A stretch of 64,000 nucleotides of DNA from Tritrichomonas musculus. Lineage: Eukaryota > Parabasalia > Tritrichomonadida > Tritrichomonadidae. A program made the translations under genes and the position numbers. The stretch spans positions 2,666,001 through 2,730,000 of the forward strand of contig JAPFFF010000011.1 of the NCBI GenBank assembly GCA_039105265.1, written 5' to 3'. Positions 28,057-36,286 of this stretch are shown here, piece after piece. The stretch's first letter is position 1. Each line of letters opens with the position of its first letter. The notes beneath the pieces were generated by a model that saw nothing but the letters and a program-made list of their open reading frames with translations, was not told where the DNA came from and ran no database searches.

Positions 28057-29058
28057 ATGGAATTACCACCAAGTGTTAACACTTTATATCCTAATCGAGA
28101 TAATATAGTTAATGATGGTAATACACCTCTTCCAATCGAAACAGCCTACTTCCTTGAGGATGCTCAACATGATAAAGCTAAGTTTAATAGGTATTGGTTT
28201 AATTTCCCACCAGAATGGTCAACTGCAAACAAAGGGGAATCTATTGTTGGCGTTCGTTCAGCACATATCATTAAGAGAAGACGCAAAATGGAAGTAGAGA
28301 TTGAAATATATAAGATACATAAGAAAACATATGAGTTTGTTTGTGGTGGAACATGGAATGATGGAACACTAAAAGAAGACTATATAACTGGTTCAAATCA
28401 TGAATATGGGTGCTTCAAAGTCATTGATTGGGTGTCAGTCGATGGAGATTTACGTGGATTTTTTGATGCAGTTAATCGTGCATTCAAGTCATACATTAGA
28501 ACTTCTAAATTAGACAAATTTGTTCAAAATGATGATGATATACAGGATAGAGATATACAAACCGATGGATACTATGATAAAAATGGTTTTCATGAAATCA
28601 TTTATACAGAAAGAAATAAAGCAGGGAACCATAAATACTACTATAACAATAGTAAGAATGAACGAGATTGGGAGTATACTGCACCATATATGAACTTTTT
28701 CCAACTTAAATCCTGGAATGATGACTTTGCAGATGTGTTTAATATAGGTAATGGCATATTTCAAAATAAACCAGAAAAATATCAAACATGGAGTAAGACA
28801 TTAATATTTGATAATATATGGGACAGACAATCATGCAAAATATATTCATCGATAGGTGAACAAGCATTGCATAACTATATTGGAGATAGTGATGTTGAAT
28901 ATAGTCCTATTAAGTACTTCAAGTTAAACTCAATGGACCAAAGGTTTTGGATAGACTTCTATAGTGATGCACATTATAATTGTCCAACAAAACTACCTCC
29001 AAATGATTCATTTGTAATCGAAATGCAATTCCTTCAATACGATAAGATGTTTATTTAA
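28057..29058 (+). CDS. Candidate minor capsid (penton) protein (B copy)
   Basis: Same 333 residues as in A except for two neighbouring substitutions near residue 152 (YIRTSKL against YIKTSTL). Keeps the RDIQTDG motif. Same interpretation and same uncertainty as the A copy: context, size and beta-rich composition suggest a penton, with no diagnostic motif. Confidence 0.55.
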   Translation: MELPPSVNTLYPNRDNIVNDGNTPLPIETAYFLEDAQHDKAKFNRYWFNFPPEWSTANKGESIVGVRSAHIIKRRRKMEVEIEIYKIHKKTYEFVCGGTWNDGTLKEDYITGSNHEYGCFKVIDWVSVDGDLRGFFDAVNRAFKSYIRTSKLDKFVQNDDDIQDRDIQTDGYYDKNGFHEIIYTERNKAGNHKYYYNNSKNERDWEYTAPYMNFFQLKSWNDDFADVFNIGNGIFQNKPEKYQTWSKTLIFDNIWDRQSCKIYSSIGEQALHNYIGDSDVEYSPIKYFKLNSMDQRFWIDFYSDAHYNCPTKLPPNDSFVIEMQFLQYDKMFI

Positions 29059-29064
29059 AAATAA

Positions 29065-30219
29065 ATGAGTAAAGAAGAACCAAGCCCATATGAAAAATTA
29101 TACAACAAAGCTAAATGGAAGACCTTGGACAAATACCTTAGCATGGCAAAACAAGAGAATCTAAATGAAGACGAAGCAAAGAAATACTTTGATGAAAAAG
29201 TAGTACATGATAAGAGAGTACCTAAAGCACAATTTATTCCTATTGTATCCAAACATCCTCATGGTTATCAAATGGATACCTTCATTAATAATAAAGAGGC
29301 AGGTGGGTTGAATTATCTAATGTTCATCAATATCAACACCAGAAAAGCATATGCATATCCTATGAATGGTAAAGGAGCAAGAGAAGTATTAACAGCACTT
29401 CATAAATTTGTTAATGATGTACCTCATGTATATTCGATAACAAGTGATGAGGATGCAGCATATTTATCATCAACAGTCTTAGACTTCATGAGAGAGAAGA
29501 ACATAAAATATCGAACAACAACTGAGAATAACCATAATGTACTTGGCATTATTAATAGGTTTATGAGAACCATAAGAGATGCTATTGGTGAAAATAGGTT
29601 TATTCAACCAAAGGAGATGCATGATTTGGTTAACATATATAACAACTCTCCTCATAGGTCTCTAGATAATAAAGCACCTAATGATATTACTCCAGAGGAT
29701 GAAATAAAGTACATACAAAAGAATGCACGCATTAATCCATATCATTTTAATCCAGGTGAGAAGGTCAGGTTAGTACTCGAAAAAGAACCATTTGGTAAAA
29801 GAAGAAGTAATTTGTCTAATGAGTCTTATATAGTTGACTCGCAAAAAGGTAACCAGTTTGTGGTCAAGTCCAAAGATGGTTCAACTAGTTCATTCCCTGG
29901 ATATAGGTTGTTAAGGACAAGAGACAAAAGGATTAAAGTAGCTGAAAGACTAAATGAAGGTAAAGAAGGTATTATTGAAAAAATATATAACTTTGATGAA
30001 GATACTGGTAAGTATGATTTAAAATGGGAAGGAGTCGAAGGTGATGATGCCTTTGCTAGACAAACTATTAGAGATGTAAGGAGAGGTAATCCATTAGTAC
30101 TTGGTACAGCAGAAAGACAATATTGGTTGGAACAAAAGAAAAATTATGAACGACAAATTAAAGCAGGTCAAAAGGTTGAGGGCAAACCAATACCAGATAA
30201 AATTATGAAATACATTTAA
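29065..30219 (+). CDS. rve integrase with chromodomain-like tail (B copy)
   Basis: A 384-residue product that looks identical to that of A although the DNA has a few silent changes. Such conservation between copies fits either very recent origin or selection on the protein. Core Asp residues in YQMDTF and TSDEDAAY; chromodomain-like segment YDLKWEGVEGDDAF. Confidence 0.9.
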   Translation: MSKEEPSPYEKLYNKAKWKTLDKYLSMAKQENLNEDEAKKYFDEKVVHDKRVPKAQFIPIVSKHPHGYQMDTFINNKEAGGLNYLMFININTRKAYAYPMNGKGAREVLTALHKFVNDVPHVYSITSDEDAAYLSSTVLDFMREKNIKYRTTTENNHNVLGIINRFMRTIRDAIGENRFIQPKEMHDLVNIYNNSPHRSLDNKAPNDITPEDEIKYIQKNARINPYHFNPGEKVRLVLEKEPFGKRRSNLSNESYIVDSQKGNQFVVKSKDGSTSSFPGYRLLRTRDKRIKVAERLNEGKEGIIEKIYNFDEDTGKYDLKWEGVEGDDAFARQTIRDVRRGNPLVLGTAERQYWLEQKKNYERQIKAGQKVEGKPIPDKIMKYI

Positions 30220-30229
30220 AAATTTGTAA

Positions 30230-31096
30230 ATGGATGAACCCCCAAGTGCAGAACTAATAAATAAAGTAGAAACATTGATTAAAGAGACCTTACGGAAGAA
30301 CATGAAAGAGATAGATGGTGCTTTGATTAAACCATTATCACCTGATTATCCTTTTAGCACAAATGGTATATACTTTTTAATTGGTAAACCAGGTGCTGGT
30401 AAAAGTTTTTGGATATGGAGACATATTATGATAACAGAGAGGTTGTTTAAACATCCATACTACCAAAAGATAATATTTTGCTCAAGCTCTGGTAAAATGG
30501 ATAAAACAGCTGAAACACTTAATAAACAGATACAATCAAGAATCGATTATGTAAAGGAAAGAGAATTAATGAGTTATCTTAAAAGACATCTTCGAAGAAA
30601 GATAAAGTATTATGCTATTGTCAAATATGTATTATCTCGAATGAAAGAGACCAATGACGAAATGAGGAGGCTCATTGAGAAGCATCATTTAAATGAGCTC
30701 AATGATAAAATAATATATATAGCCAATAAGTTAGTCAAGTATGAAACATCATCATATCCATATAACACATTATTGATACTAGATGATTGTGCAGGTAGTG
30801 ATTTATTAAAGAATGGTAATAGTGAATTTATCAAGTTGTTAACCAAGACAAGACACTATAATTTAACATGTATCATGGCTATCCAAACTATTCGATTTGT
30901 TCATATGAATGCGAAAAGGTTAGCAACAGATATCATATGTTATACAGGATATAGTGAGGAAGATTTTACTAGCTTGTTGCAACAAACTAATAACTCATTA
31001 AATACTAAGCAGACAGTAGCTGAATACTTACAACATAAAGAACCACATGAAAAATTCGTAATGAATATTTCTGCTAATAAGTACTATTTCGAATAA
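30230..31096 (+). CDS. FtsK/A32-type packaging ATPase (B copy)
   Basis: 288 residues with Walker A GKPGAGKS and Walker B LLILDD at the same positions as in A. Three substitutions against A that I can see, all outside the motifs (for example PPSAEL for PPNAEL at the start). More silent changes gather in the last 150 bases than in the rest of the gene. Confidence 0.9.
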   Translation: MDEPPSAELINKVETLIKETLRKNMKEIDGALIKPLSPDYPFSTNGIYFLIGKPGAGKSFWIWRHIMITERLFKHPYYQKIIFCSSSGKMDKTAETLNKQIQSRIDYVKERELMSYLKRHLRRKIKYYAIVKYVLSRMKETNDEMRRLIEKHHLNELNDKIIYIANKLVKYETSSYPYNTLLILDDCAGSDLLKNGNSEFIKLLTKTRHYNLTCIMAIQTIRFVHMNAKRLATDIICYTGYSEEDFTSLLQQTNNSLNTKQTVAEYLQHKEPHEKFVMNISANKYYFE

Positions 31097-31113
31097 TTTT
31101 TTATTTTTTAAAA

Positions 31114-31569
31114 ATGGGAATTCAACGTCATTCAGTAGAAGATTATTGGAAGCCAAATTATGCTAAACAAAAAGAATTTTCTCCATGGCAAACGATAATA
31201 AAAGGAGGAGTAGGTTTAGGTGGTAAATTATTAATGGGAGCTGCAGATAGTTTTACTGGAGGTCTTGCAAGTAAAATATTGGATGCTTCAGCAGGTGGAT
31301 TAACCAAGCATGCTGGTGTTATTGGTTCAGTTGCGAGAGGTCTTGGTGAAAGCTACTTGAGCGATAGTACAAGAAATAAATTAGCAAACATAGCTGACAC
31401 AGCATTAAAATATGTCCCAGATGGAAAAGTGAAAACTGCCTTATCATCAATTAATAAATCTGCAAAAGGTGAATCAGTTGGAGCACCTCTTGAAAAGCCA
31501 GCATTTTCGTCTAGATCATTACAAGAGAGTGACTTTACTACCAACAATCGGGCGAGAACCTACATCTAA
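31114..31569 (+). CDS. Gly/Ala-rich small virion-like protein (B copy)
   Basis: 151 residues, identical to A from residue 9 onward; the first residues differ (MGIQRHSVED against MGIKLHSEED). The leader also differs slightly, so the start of this gene lies at the edge of a more variable patch that includes the end of the ATPase gene. Confidence 0.55.
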   Translation: MGIQRHSVEDYWKPNYAKQKEFSPWQTIIKGGVGLGGKLLMGAADSFTGGLASKILDASAGGLTKHAGVIGSVARGLGESYLSDSTRNKLANIADTALKYVPDGKVKTALSSINKSAKGESVGAPLEKPAFSSRSLQESDFTTNNRARTYI

Positions 31570-31616
31570 TGAAAACTCAAAAAAACTAAATTTTTGGACT
31601 TTTTTGTTTATTTTAA

Positions 31617-32168
31617 ATGTCAAAACATCTAACAGGTTCTAAGAGACTTGCAGTTATTCATAAATGGTTGAATGGAAGGGATGACCCAGATTGGGAAGTT
31701 TTACCTACAAAAACCAAAGACAAGTATATTGTAAAACAGCGAAAAACTCCAATAACTCGAGAATATCAAGAAAACTCAGAAAGTGAAAATAACGAAGAAA
31801 CTCAAGAAAACTCAGACAGTGAAGAACATGAGGAACTTGAAGAAAAGCCAAGAAAGCCAATAAGTTCGAAAGCTACACGAAAACCTCCAAAACCTCGAAA
31901 AACTCAACAAAGCCAAGTTTATGACCCTACTGTGAATGAGGAAATACTAAAACAGCTAAAATCACTAGGTGAAGAAATGAAGATAAGTCGAGAGAAGAAA
32001 GAACAGAGACGTATGATAAAGGAGGTTGTTGATAAAAGGATGAGTAAACCAAGACAACAGTATGTTCCTGAAGAACCGCCACAACAATATGAAGAAGAAC
32101 AACAACCTCAATATATACCTATGAGACCTATTGGTAGGAGAAATCGCATCTTTGAAGATATGATGTAA
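31617..32168 (+). CDS. Charged, probably disordered protein (B copy)
   Basis: 183 residues with one visible substitution against A (SSKATRK for SSKAARK). The 46-base spacer upstream with its TTTTTTGTTTATTTTAAATG leader is the same as in A. Not recognised; scaffold or core role inferred from its place before the capsid gene. Confidence 0.6.
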   Translation: MSKHLTGSKRLAVIHKWLNGRDDPDWEVLPTKTKDKYIVKQRKTPITREYQENSESENNEETQENSDSEEHEELEEKPRKPISSKATRKPPKPRKTQQSQVYDPTVNEEILKQLKSLGEEMKISREKKEQRRMIKEVVDKRMSKPRQQYVPEEPPQQYEEEQQPQYIPMRPIGRRNRIFEDMM

Positions 32169-32185
32169 ATTTTTTTCTATCTAAA

Positions 32186-33255
32186 ATGCTTAACAAGGAA
32201 TCCTATATGAAAACCTCAGCAGAGGTTTGTACTCAGATTGCATCTTACTTTGATGTTGTCGATAATTGCATAGCACTTAGTGATACTAATAAGGCATACT
32301 CATTAAATCCACAAACTTCGTATTCACCATCACCACCAATTAAGAGTGGTTCCTATACAACATGTATTATCTCTCCTAATACTCATAATACTGCTGATAT
32401 ATATAATGGATTTATTCGAGCAGATATGAGAGTGATGATAAAAATAGACAAGCCAATTCTAAGTGATTTAGAAAATGTCAGTGGTTATAATTTTGGTAAG
32501 GTATGGTTTGGTTTTAAGGATGCTCGAGATGCTGTTGAGAAGTATGAAATTGTAGCTAATGGTATGACTCTTTATACCCAGAACTTTGGATGTGAAGAAT
32601 CCTTTTTAACTGCATGTTGTGCAAATGAAGTTACTAAAAGAGCTGATATATATAGTAAAGCAAGACATAAGGATATTTGGAATGATACTCATGGAAGGAG
32701 ATGTGGTTTTGTTGCAAATCTTAACAAAGATGTGACTTCTGTCACTGAAACAATTAGATTAAAGATTGATTTGCGACGATTCTTACCTTTATCTAATATC
32801 AAGTACTTGCCAGCATTTGCAGGTAAAATCGAATTACGTCTTTACTTTTCAACAGCTGGTATGGTATATTGTCCAGTTGGTTTTGAAAAGAGCTTGGTTG
32901 CTAATCCACATATAATGAAAGACTTCAATGTTGATGAAATTACCAATGAATTTCGACCTATTGGAGAACCAATATGGATGTGGACAAGTACCGAAAAAAT
33001 TGCAATGGATAAGATTAATCACCCCAAGAATCTTCCACCTGTTGGTGAAAATCATGGAGGAGCATATGAAGTCGCAGGAGCTAACAATACTAAGGCAAGA
33101 GTTGACCGAACTATTTACAGTGATTGGAGAACTTGGAGTGTTGTTGATTATTCCATTGAAGAATGTGCGAGTATTATACCTTGTTTTGGTATTCATGAAT
33201 CTGTATATACAGCACTTGTTCAAAGATATGCTAACCCACAACATCCACTTACATT
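32186..33255 (+). CDS. Major capsid protein (B copy), interrupted by insertion of element D
   Basis: The first 356 codons match the A capsid gene with a small cluster of differences near residue 300 (EVAGANNTKARVDR against EIDGANKTKERVDR). The frame then meets the tip of element D at 33256, and the rest of the gene would lie beyond D, outside the window. Confidence 0.85.
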
Positions 33256-33325
33256 AGTAGTATATACGAGTCGGTTTCCGTTGGGGCCACGCTACGCTTA
33301 AGCCCACACGTCAACACGAACTCGT
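33256..33325 (+). repeat. Left-end tip of element D
   Basis: Starts AGTAGTATATACGAGTCGG as in A and B. The inner part differs (TTGGGGCCACGC, then AAGCCCACACG) but still pairs (TGGG with CCCA), and the outer arms ACGAGT and ACTCGT are kept. It interrupts the capsid gene of B. Confidence 0.85.
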
Positions 33326-33399
33326 GATAAAAATAAAAAATAAAAATGATAAAAATAAAAATAAAAAAATAAAAAAAAAAATAAAAAAAATTTTTTCTT

Positions 33400-33690
33400 C
33401 AACTTGTTTTTTTCTTGAAGTACTACTAGGGACCTAAACAACTACCTCGGGTCCCCACTACTTGTTTTTTCTTGAAGTACTACTAGGGACCTAAACAACT
33501 ACCTCGGGTCCACACTACTACTAGGGACCTAAACAACTACCTCGGGTCCCCACTACTTGTTGTTTCTTGAAGTACTACTAGGGACCTAAACAACTACCTC
33601 GGGTCCCCACTACTACTAGGGACCTAAACAACTACCTCGGGTCCCCACTACTTGTTGTTTCTTGAAGTACTACTACTGAAACGGCACAGG
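33400..33690 (+). repeat. Palindromic subterminal tandem repeats of element D
   Basis: Five or so units built from CTACTAGGGACC, TAAACAACTACCTC and GGGTCCCCACTACTTG, with the first and last pairing through GGGACC/GGTCCC and AAGTA/TACTT-type arms. Each unit can form a hairpin. The array is followed by one GAAACGGCACAGG unit and the palindrome CGAGAATCTCG, as in A and B. Confidence 0.85.
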
Positions 33691-33713
33691 TACCAGCCCC
33701 GAGAATCTCGTAC

Positions 33714-34655
33714 CTATTTCTTCATATATATAGCATCGAAACAAATCATAGAACAGGTATCACAATCTAACTCAATATTATATATATCATAAGCACCAGA
33801 AGGTGGGTTAGTGTCTTTAAAGTATATTTCATCCAAATATGACTTTATTTGTTGAGGGTCAGACCATTCAGTTGATATAAATCTAATAAAATGTAGCTTT
33901 TGAGTCTTGTCCTTGAATATCAATAAGTACTCCCCATCTGGAACAGGTTCATTATCACCTGTTGGATCATTATCTAAATTATCAATAATTATGTGTTTCT
34001 CACTTGTAAAATAAGAGAATAGAAAATACCTATTATATTCATCAGTGACATCAGTAAATCCTGTATAATATGCTTTCCATTCCCTATCTGGGTCATTTTT
34101 CTCTTCTAATGCAGCTAACCTAGCTTCCATTGCTGCTATAGTATCCTTTAATGTTGCATTCTCTCTCTCTAAATTTGATATTTTGCTATTTATTGTTACG
34201 ATACTAGCAACATGTTCACCTACTAGAATAGCTAAATCTTGATGAGCTTTAGATGTATTATCTATTTTTGTTTTTACTTCCTCAAGCTCACTTTTTAATG
34301 CATAATTTGACAAATCAACTGGTTCTGGGATATCTTTCTTTAATGCATACTCCTTTAGTACATCATTAACCTCATCAACTGTGGGGTATTCATTCATAAT
34401 AGTAGCTATTGATTCATTATTGTCGTGGGATATCTTTTCAAGTGAGTCTACCTTGTTGTTAAGTGCATCTATATCACATGTATATGCTATATCCTTAACC
34501 TCAAATGACATTCTCCTAACAGCACTATTTTCTTTAATGGCTATACCAGTAACTCTTACTTGCTGTGGGTTGGCTATAACTATTGTCTTGCCATTTAAGG
34601 TGAGAGAGTAAGGGGGACCGTTTGGGAGGTCAGATAAAAATGACCCCTTCGTCAT
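33714..34655 (-). CDS. Fibre-like protein, left copy of element D
   Basis: About 313 residues from the ATG at 34655 (the longer frame would need a TTG start). The centre carries YALKKDIPEPVDLSNYALK, a motif also repeated in the fibre-like genes at 43928 and 62570, then a predicted coiled coil (NLERENATLKDTIAAMEARL). The C-terminal 110 residues look like a beta-rich head (EWKAYYTGFTD, YLLIFKDKTQKLHFIRF). Stalk plus head resembles phage or adenovirus fibres, so a host-attachment role is inferred. It lies next to the left end, facing outward. Confidence 0.6.
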   Translation of the reverse strand: MTKGSFLSDLPNGPPYSLTLNGKTIVIANPQQVRVTGIAIKENSAVRRMSFEVKDIAYTCDIDALNNKVDSLEKISHDNNESIATIMNEYPTVDEVNDVLKEYALKKDIPEPVDLSNYALKSELEEVKTKIDNTSKAHQDLAILVGEHVASIVTINSKISNLERENATLKDTIAAMEARLAALEEKNDPDREWKAYYTGFTDVTDEYNRYFLFSYFTSEKHIIIDNLDNDPTGDNEPVPDGEYLLIFKDKTQKLHFIRFISTEWSDPQQIKSYLDEIYFKDTNPPSGAYDIYNIELDCDTCSMICFDAIYMKK

Positions 34656-34839
34656 AGGGATTACAGACCCCAAACCTCAGCTACATGACTCAAAAAATCA
34701 CCACTTTTTCAAAATTAGCTCTCGAAACTTTCACAAAATGGCATAGACAAATTTTGAATAAATTGATGAACCTCCAAAAATAACAACAACGAAAAATCGA
34801 ACTTTCAAAAATTTTTTATTTTTTTATCAGCAATTTATA

Positions 34840-35046
34840 ATGTCAAACCAAGCCGAAACATTAAGCACTCTCATTAATAGAATCAATAAAAAGCTAAAAG
34901 GATGGAGACCTGCATTAAAATACCTTTACGATAATGATAATGTCATAGATGAAGTACTAAAAGAGATAAATCACTTTATTAAGCAACTAAAGAAATTCAA
35001 CGGTCCTGCTGAATTAATTGCTGAACTTGAAGAACTCATTTATTAG
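34840..35046 (+). CDS. Small helical protein (68 aa)
   Basis: Not recognised. Two amphipathic helices are likely (TLINRINKKLKGWRPALKYL and IDEVLKEINHFIKQLKKF). Preceded by a long T-rich leader and TTATAATG. It overlaps the convergent 75-residue gene by 11 bases. No relative in F at the matching place; it sits at the left edge of the block that is flipped between D and F. Confidence 0.5.
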   Translation: MSNQAETLSTLINRINKKLKGWRPALKYLYDNDNVIDEVLKEINHFIKQLKKFNGPAELIAELEELIY

Positions 35047-35263
35047 ACAATTCATTTAATTCGTTCTCAAGTTGATGAACTTTATTTTTGAGGCTGTTGA
35101 TGTCTTCAATAAGAGATTCACGAACAGCAAGACCGTCAGAACCTAACATTCCTGATTTGATATTGTTTAGACATTGTTTATAATCATAACACTTTTCTTT
35201 CAATCCTCGTTTGATACGTTTTAATTCTGGTATTTCTTTCTTGTATTCTGTTAGTTCACTCAT
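35036..35263 (-). CDS. Small coiled-coil protein (75 aa)
   Basis: Heptad-patterned product with strong similarity to the F gene at 53967-54200 (shared TEYKKEIPELKRIK, GMLGS, GLAVRESLIEDINSLK and LENEL segments). Conserved between families, so a core small structural or scaffold protein. Its 3' end is also found as a fragment at about 45621-45670 in E. Divergent from the 77-residue gene, with only 14 bases between the starts. Confidence 0.7.
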   Translation of the reverse strand: MSELTEYKKEIPELKRIKRGLKEKCYDYKQCLNNIKSGMLGSDGLAVRESLIEDINSLKNKVHQLENELNELSNK

Positions 35264-35277
35264 TTAATAACAATTAA

Positions 35278-35511
35278 ATGTCTGCTATTAATCAAATGAG
35301 AACCGTTCATGATGATAAACACAAAAACTATTTTGATAGATTACAATTAACGATGCAAAAGAAGAGAACAAAAATAAACTCAGCACCGACAGTGAAATGT
35401 TATAATGAAAAAGGTAATGTATTTCATGAACCACCACCAAAAACGACTAAATCATTAAATCATCATGATTCACTTAATCATTCGGTGGTTGTCAGGAGCA
35501 ACAACATTTAA
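35278..35511 (+). CDS. Small conserved element protein (77 aa)
   Basis: Not recognised. Related to the 75-residue F product at 53705-53932: both have a basic N-terminal helix with YFDRLQ/YFNHLE, a PTVxxYxxKG segment, a V(F/V)HxP turn and an SLNH motif near the end. Overlaps the convergent coiled-coil gene by 42 bases at the 3' end. Leader AACAATTAAATG. Confidence 0.6.
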   Translation: MSAINQMRTVHDDKHKNYFDRLQLTMQKKRTKINSAPTVKCYNEKGNVFHEPPPKTTKSLNHHDSLNHSVVVRSNNI

Positions 35512-35946
35512 TACATATTCATTAATGACTTTTGATTGTTGGTCAACAACATTTGAAAGCTTATTGATATGTTCTTCAAGTATTTTATTTTTGTTGTTTA
35601 ATTGATTGATTTGTTCAGTGAATTCATTTAATGATTCTTTCATTAGTGATATATCAGCTTTGATGTTGTCGTTTTCAAGTGTTTTAGTGATTGTATTCCC
35701 AACTTTCTTCAAATAAATGTCGCCACCACATCGTTTACCGTCTGTACAATTACGTTTAGTGATTCTGTATTCATTACCGTCATTAGTGATGATTTTATAA
35801 ATCTTGTTCAAATAGTTAGTCGTTTGTGATTTCATTTGCTCGATATTCTTTTGATAGAACAAATTGAACTCTTCAACTGATTTAAACACTTTTGATTCAT
35901 TAATGGTTTCGTTTATTACTTTAAGTTCATTAATGTTTTCATTCAT
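35470..35946 (-). CDS. Coiled-coil conserved element protein (158 aa)
   Basis: N-terminal domain with EEFNLFYQKN, TTNYLNKIYKIITNDG and EYRITKRNCTDGK, all matched in the F gene at 53274-53708 (EEFDLFYQKY, TTNYLNKTYKIITPE, EYRITKRTGKDG). The C-terminal half is a coiled coil (LNEFTEQINQLNNKNKILEE). The small basic N-domain could bind DNA or capsid, but its function is unknown. Part of the flipped block. Confidence 0.7.
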   Translation of the reverse strand: MNENINELKVINETINESKVFKSVEEFNLFYQKNIEQMKSQTTNYLNKIYKIITNDGNEYRITKRNCTDGKRCGGDIYLKKVGNTITKTLENDNIKADISLMKESLNEFTEQINQLNNKNKILEEHINKLSNVVDQQSKVINEYVLNVVAPDNHRMIK

Positions 35947-35982
35947 TTATAATTATATTAAATCATTATAATTCATTGTTTT

Positions 35983-36237
35983 TCATTTAACTTCATTCAA
36001 TATTGATTTACCAAATCTCCCAACTCTGTCAGCAACATTTAAACCTGTATCAATTGCGTCAACAACCTGACCAACACCAGGAATGAATTGTGTAATCGGT
36101 TTAACTCTGTCCATGATTTGCTTTCCAACATCAACAACTTTTGGAATTGCTTTAACTGCTTTCTGAGCAAATGATTTAACTTTACCGCCAATTGATTTAA
36201 ATGCGTTCTTGATTTTGTTGAATATACCTACGCCCAT
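35983..36237 (-). CDS. Basic amphipathic protein (84 aa), candidate membrane-active virion peptide
   Basis: Composition is Lys, Val, Ile, Gly and Phe. It begins MGVGIFNKIKNAFKSIGGKV and has FIPGVGQVVDAIDTGLN in the second half. Such Lys-rich amphipathic segments followed by a Gly/Pro hinge occur in lytic minor capsid peptides (adenovirus protein VI is the best-known analogue). The F gene at 52972-53223 is closely similar. In both families it is divergent from the capsid gene across 47-49 bases, which suggests co-expression with capsid. The membrane role is inference. Confidence 0.65.
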   Translation of the reverse strand: MGVGIFNKIKNAFKSIGGKVKSFAQKAVKAIPKVVDVGKQIMDRVKPITQFIPGVGQVVDAIDTGLNVADRVGRFGKSILNEVK

Positions 36238-36286
36238 AATTTAATTAATGATAAAAGTGATTTATTTCCTTTTTATTCAATCATAA
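36238..36286. promoter_or_regulatory. Bidirectional spacer between amphipathic-peptide and capsid genes
   Basis: 49 AT-rich bases separate the two start codons, with T-runs near the capsid start and a CATAAATG context. The same pairing and nearly the same spacing (47 bases) occur in F at 52925-52971 in the opposite orientation, so the spacer should hold both promoters. Confidence 0.5.

Larger units (their letters stand above)
25201..33255 (+). mobile_element. Maverick/Polinton segment B (left part), near-twin of A
   Basis: Tip identical to that of A, then the same gene order from HNH endonuclease to major capsid protein, with only scattered differences. It ends where element D has inserted in the capsid gene. 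The other visible genes look whole. Near-identity with A implies very recent activity. It differs in gene content near the left end: it has a 100-residue gene that A lacks, and lacks A's coiled-coil gene. Confidence 0.9.

Noticed and set aside
28112-28785. Shadow frames within the candidate penton gene (also in A at 11462-12135)
   Set aside because: Identical positions in both copies follow from the conserved coding frame; the products have no sensible features.
8604-33325. Tips at 8604, 25201 and 33256 as LTRs of a retroelement
   Set aside because: No reverse transcriptase or gag is present. Genes are those of Polintons, and the repeats are about 60-70 bases, not LTR-sized.
33400-33690. CRISPR-like array
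   Set aside because: Repeats are tandem with no unique spacers, no cas genes are near, and the genome is eukaryotic. They fit subterminal element repeats.
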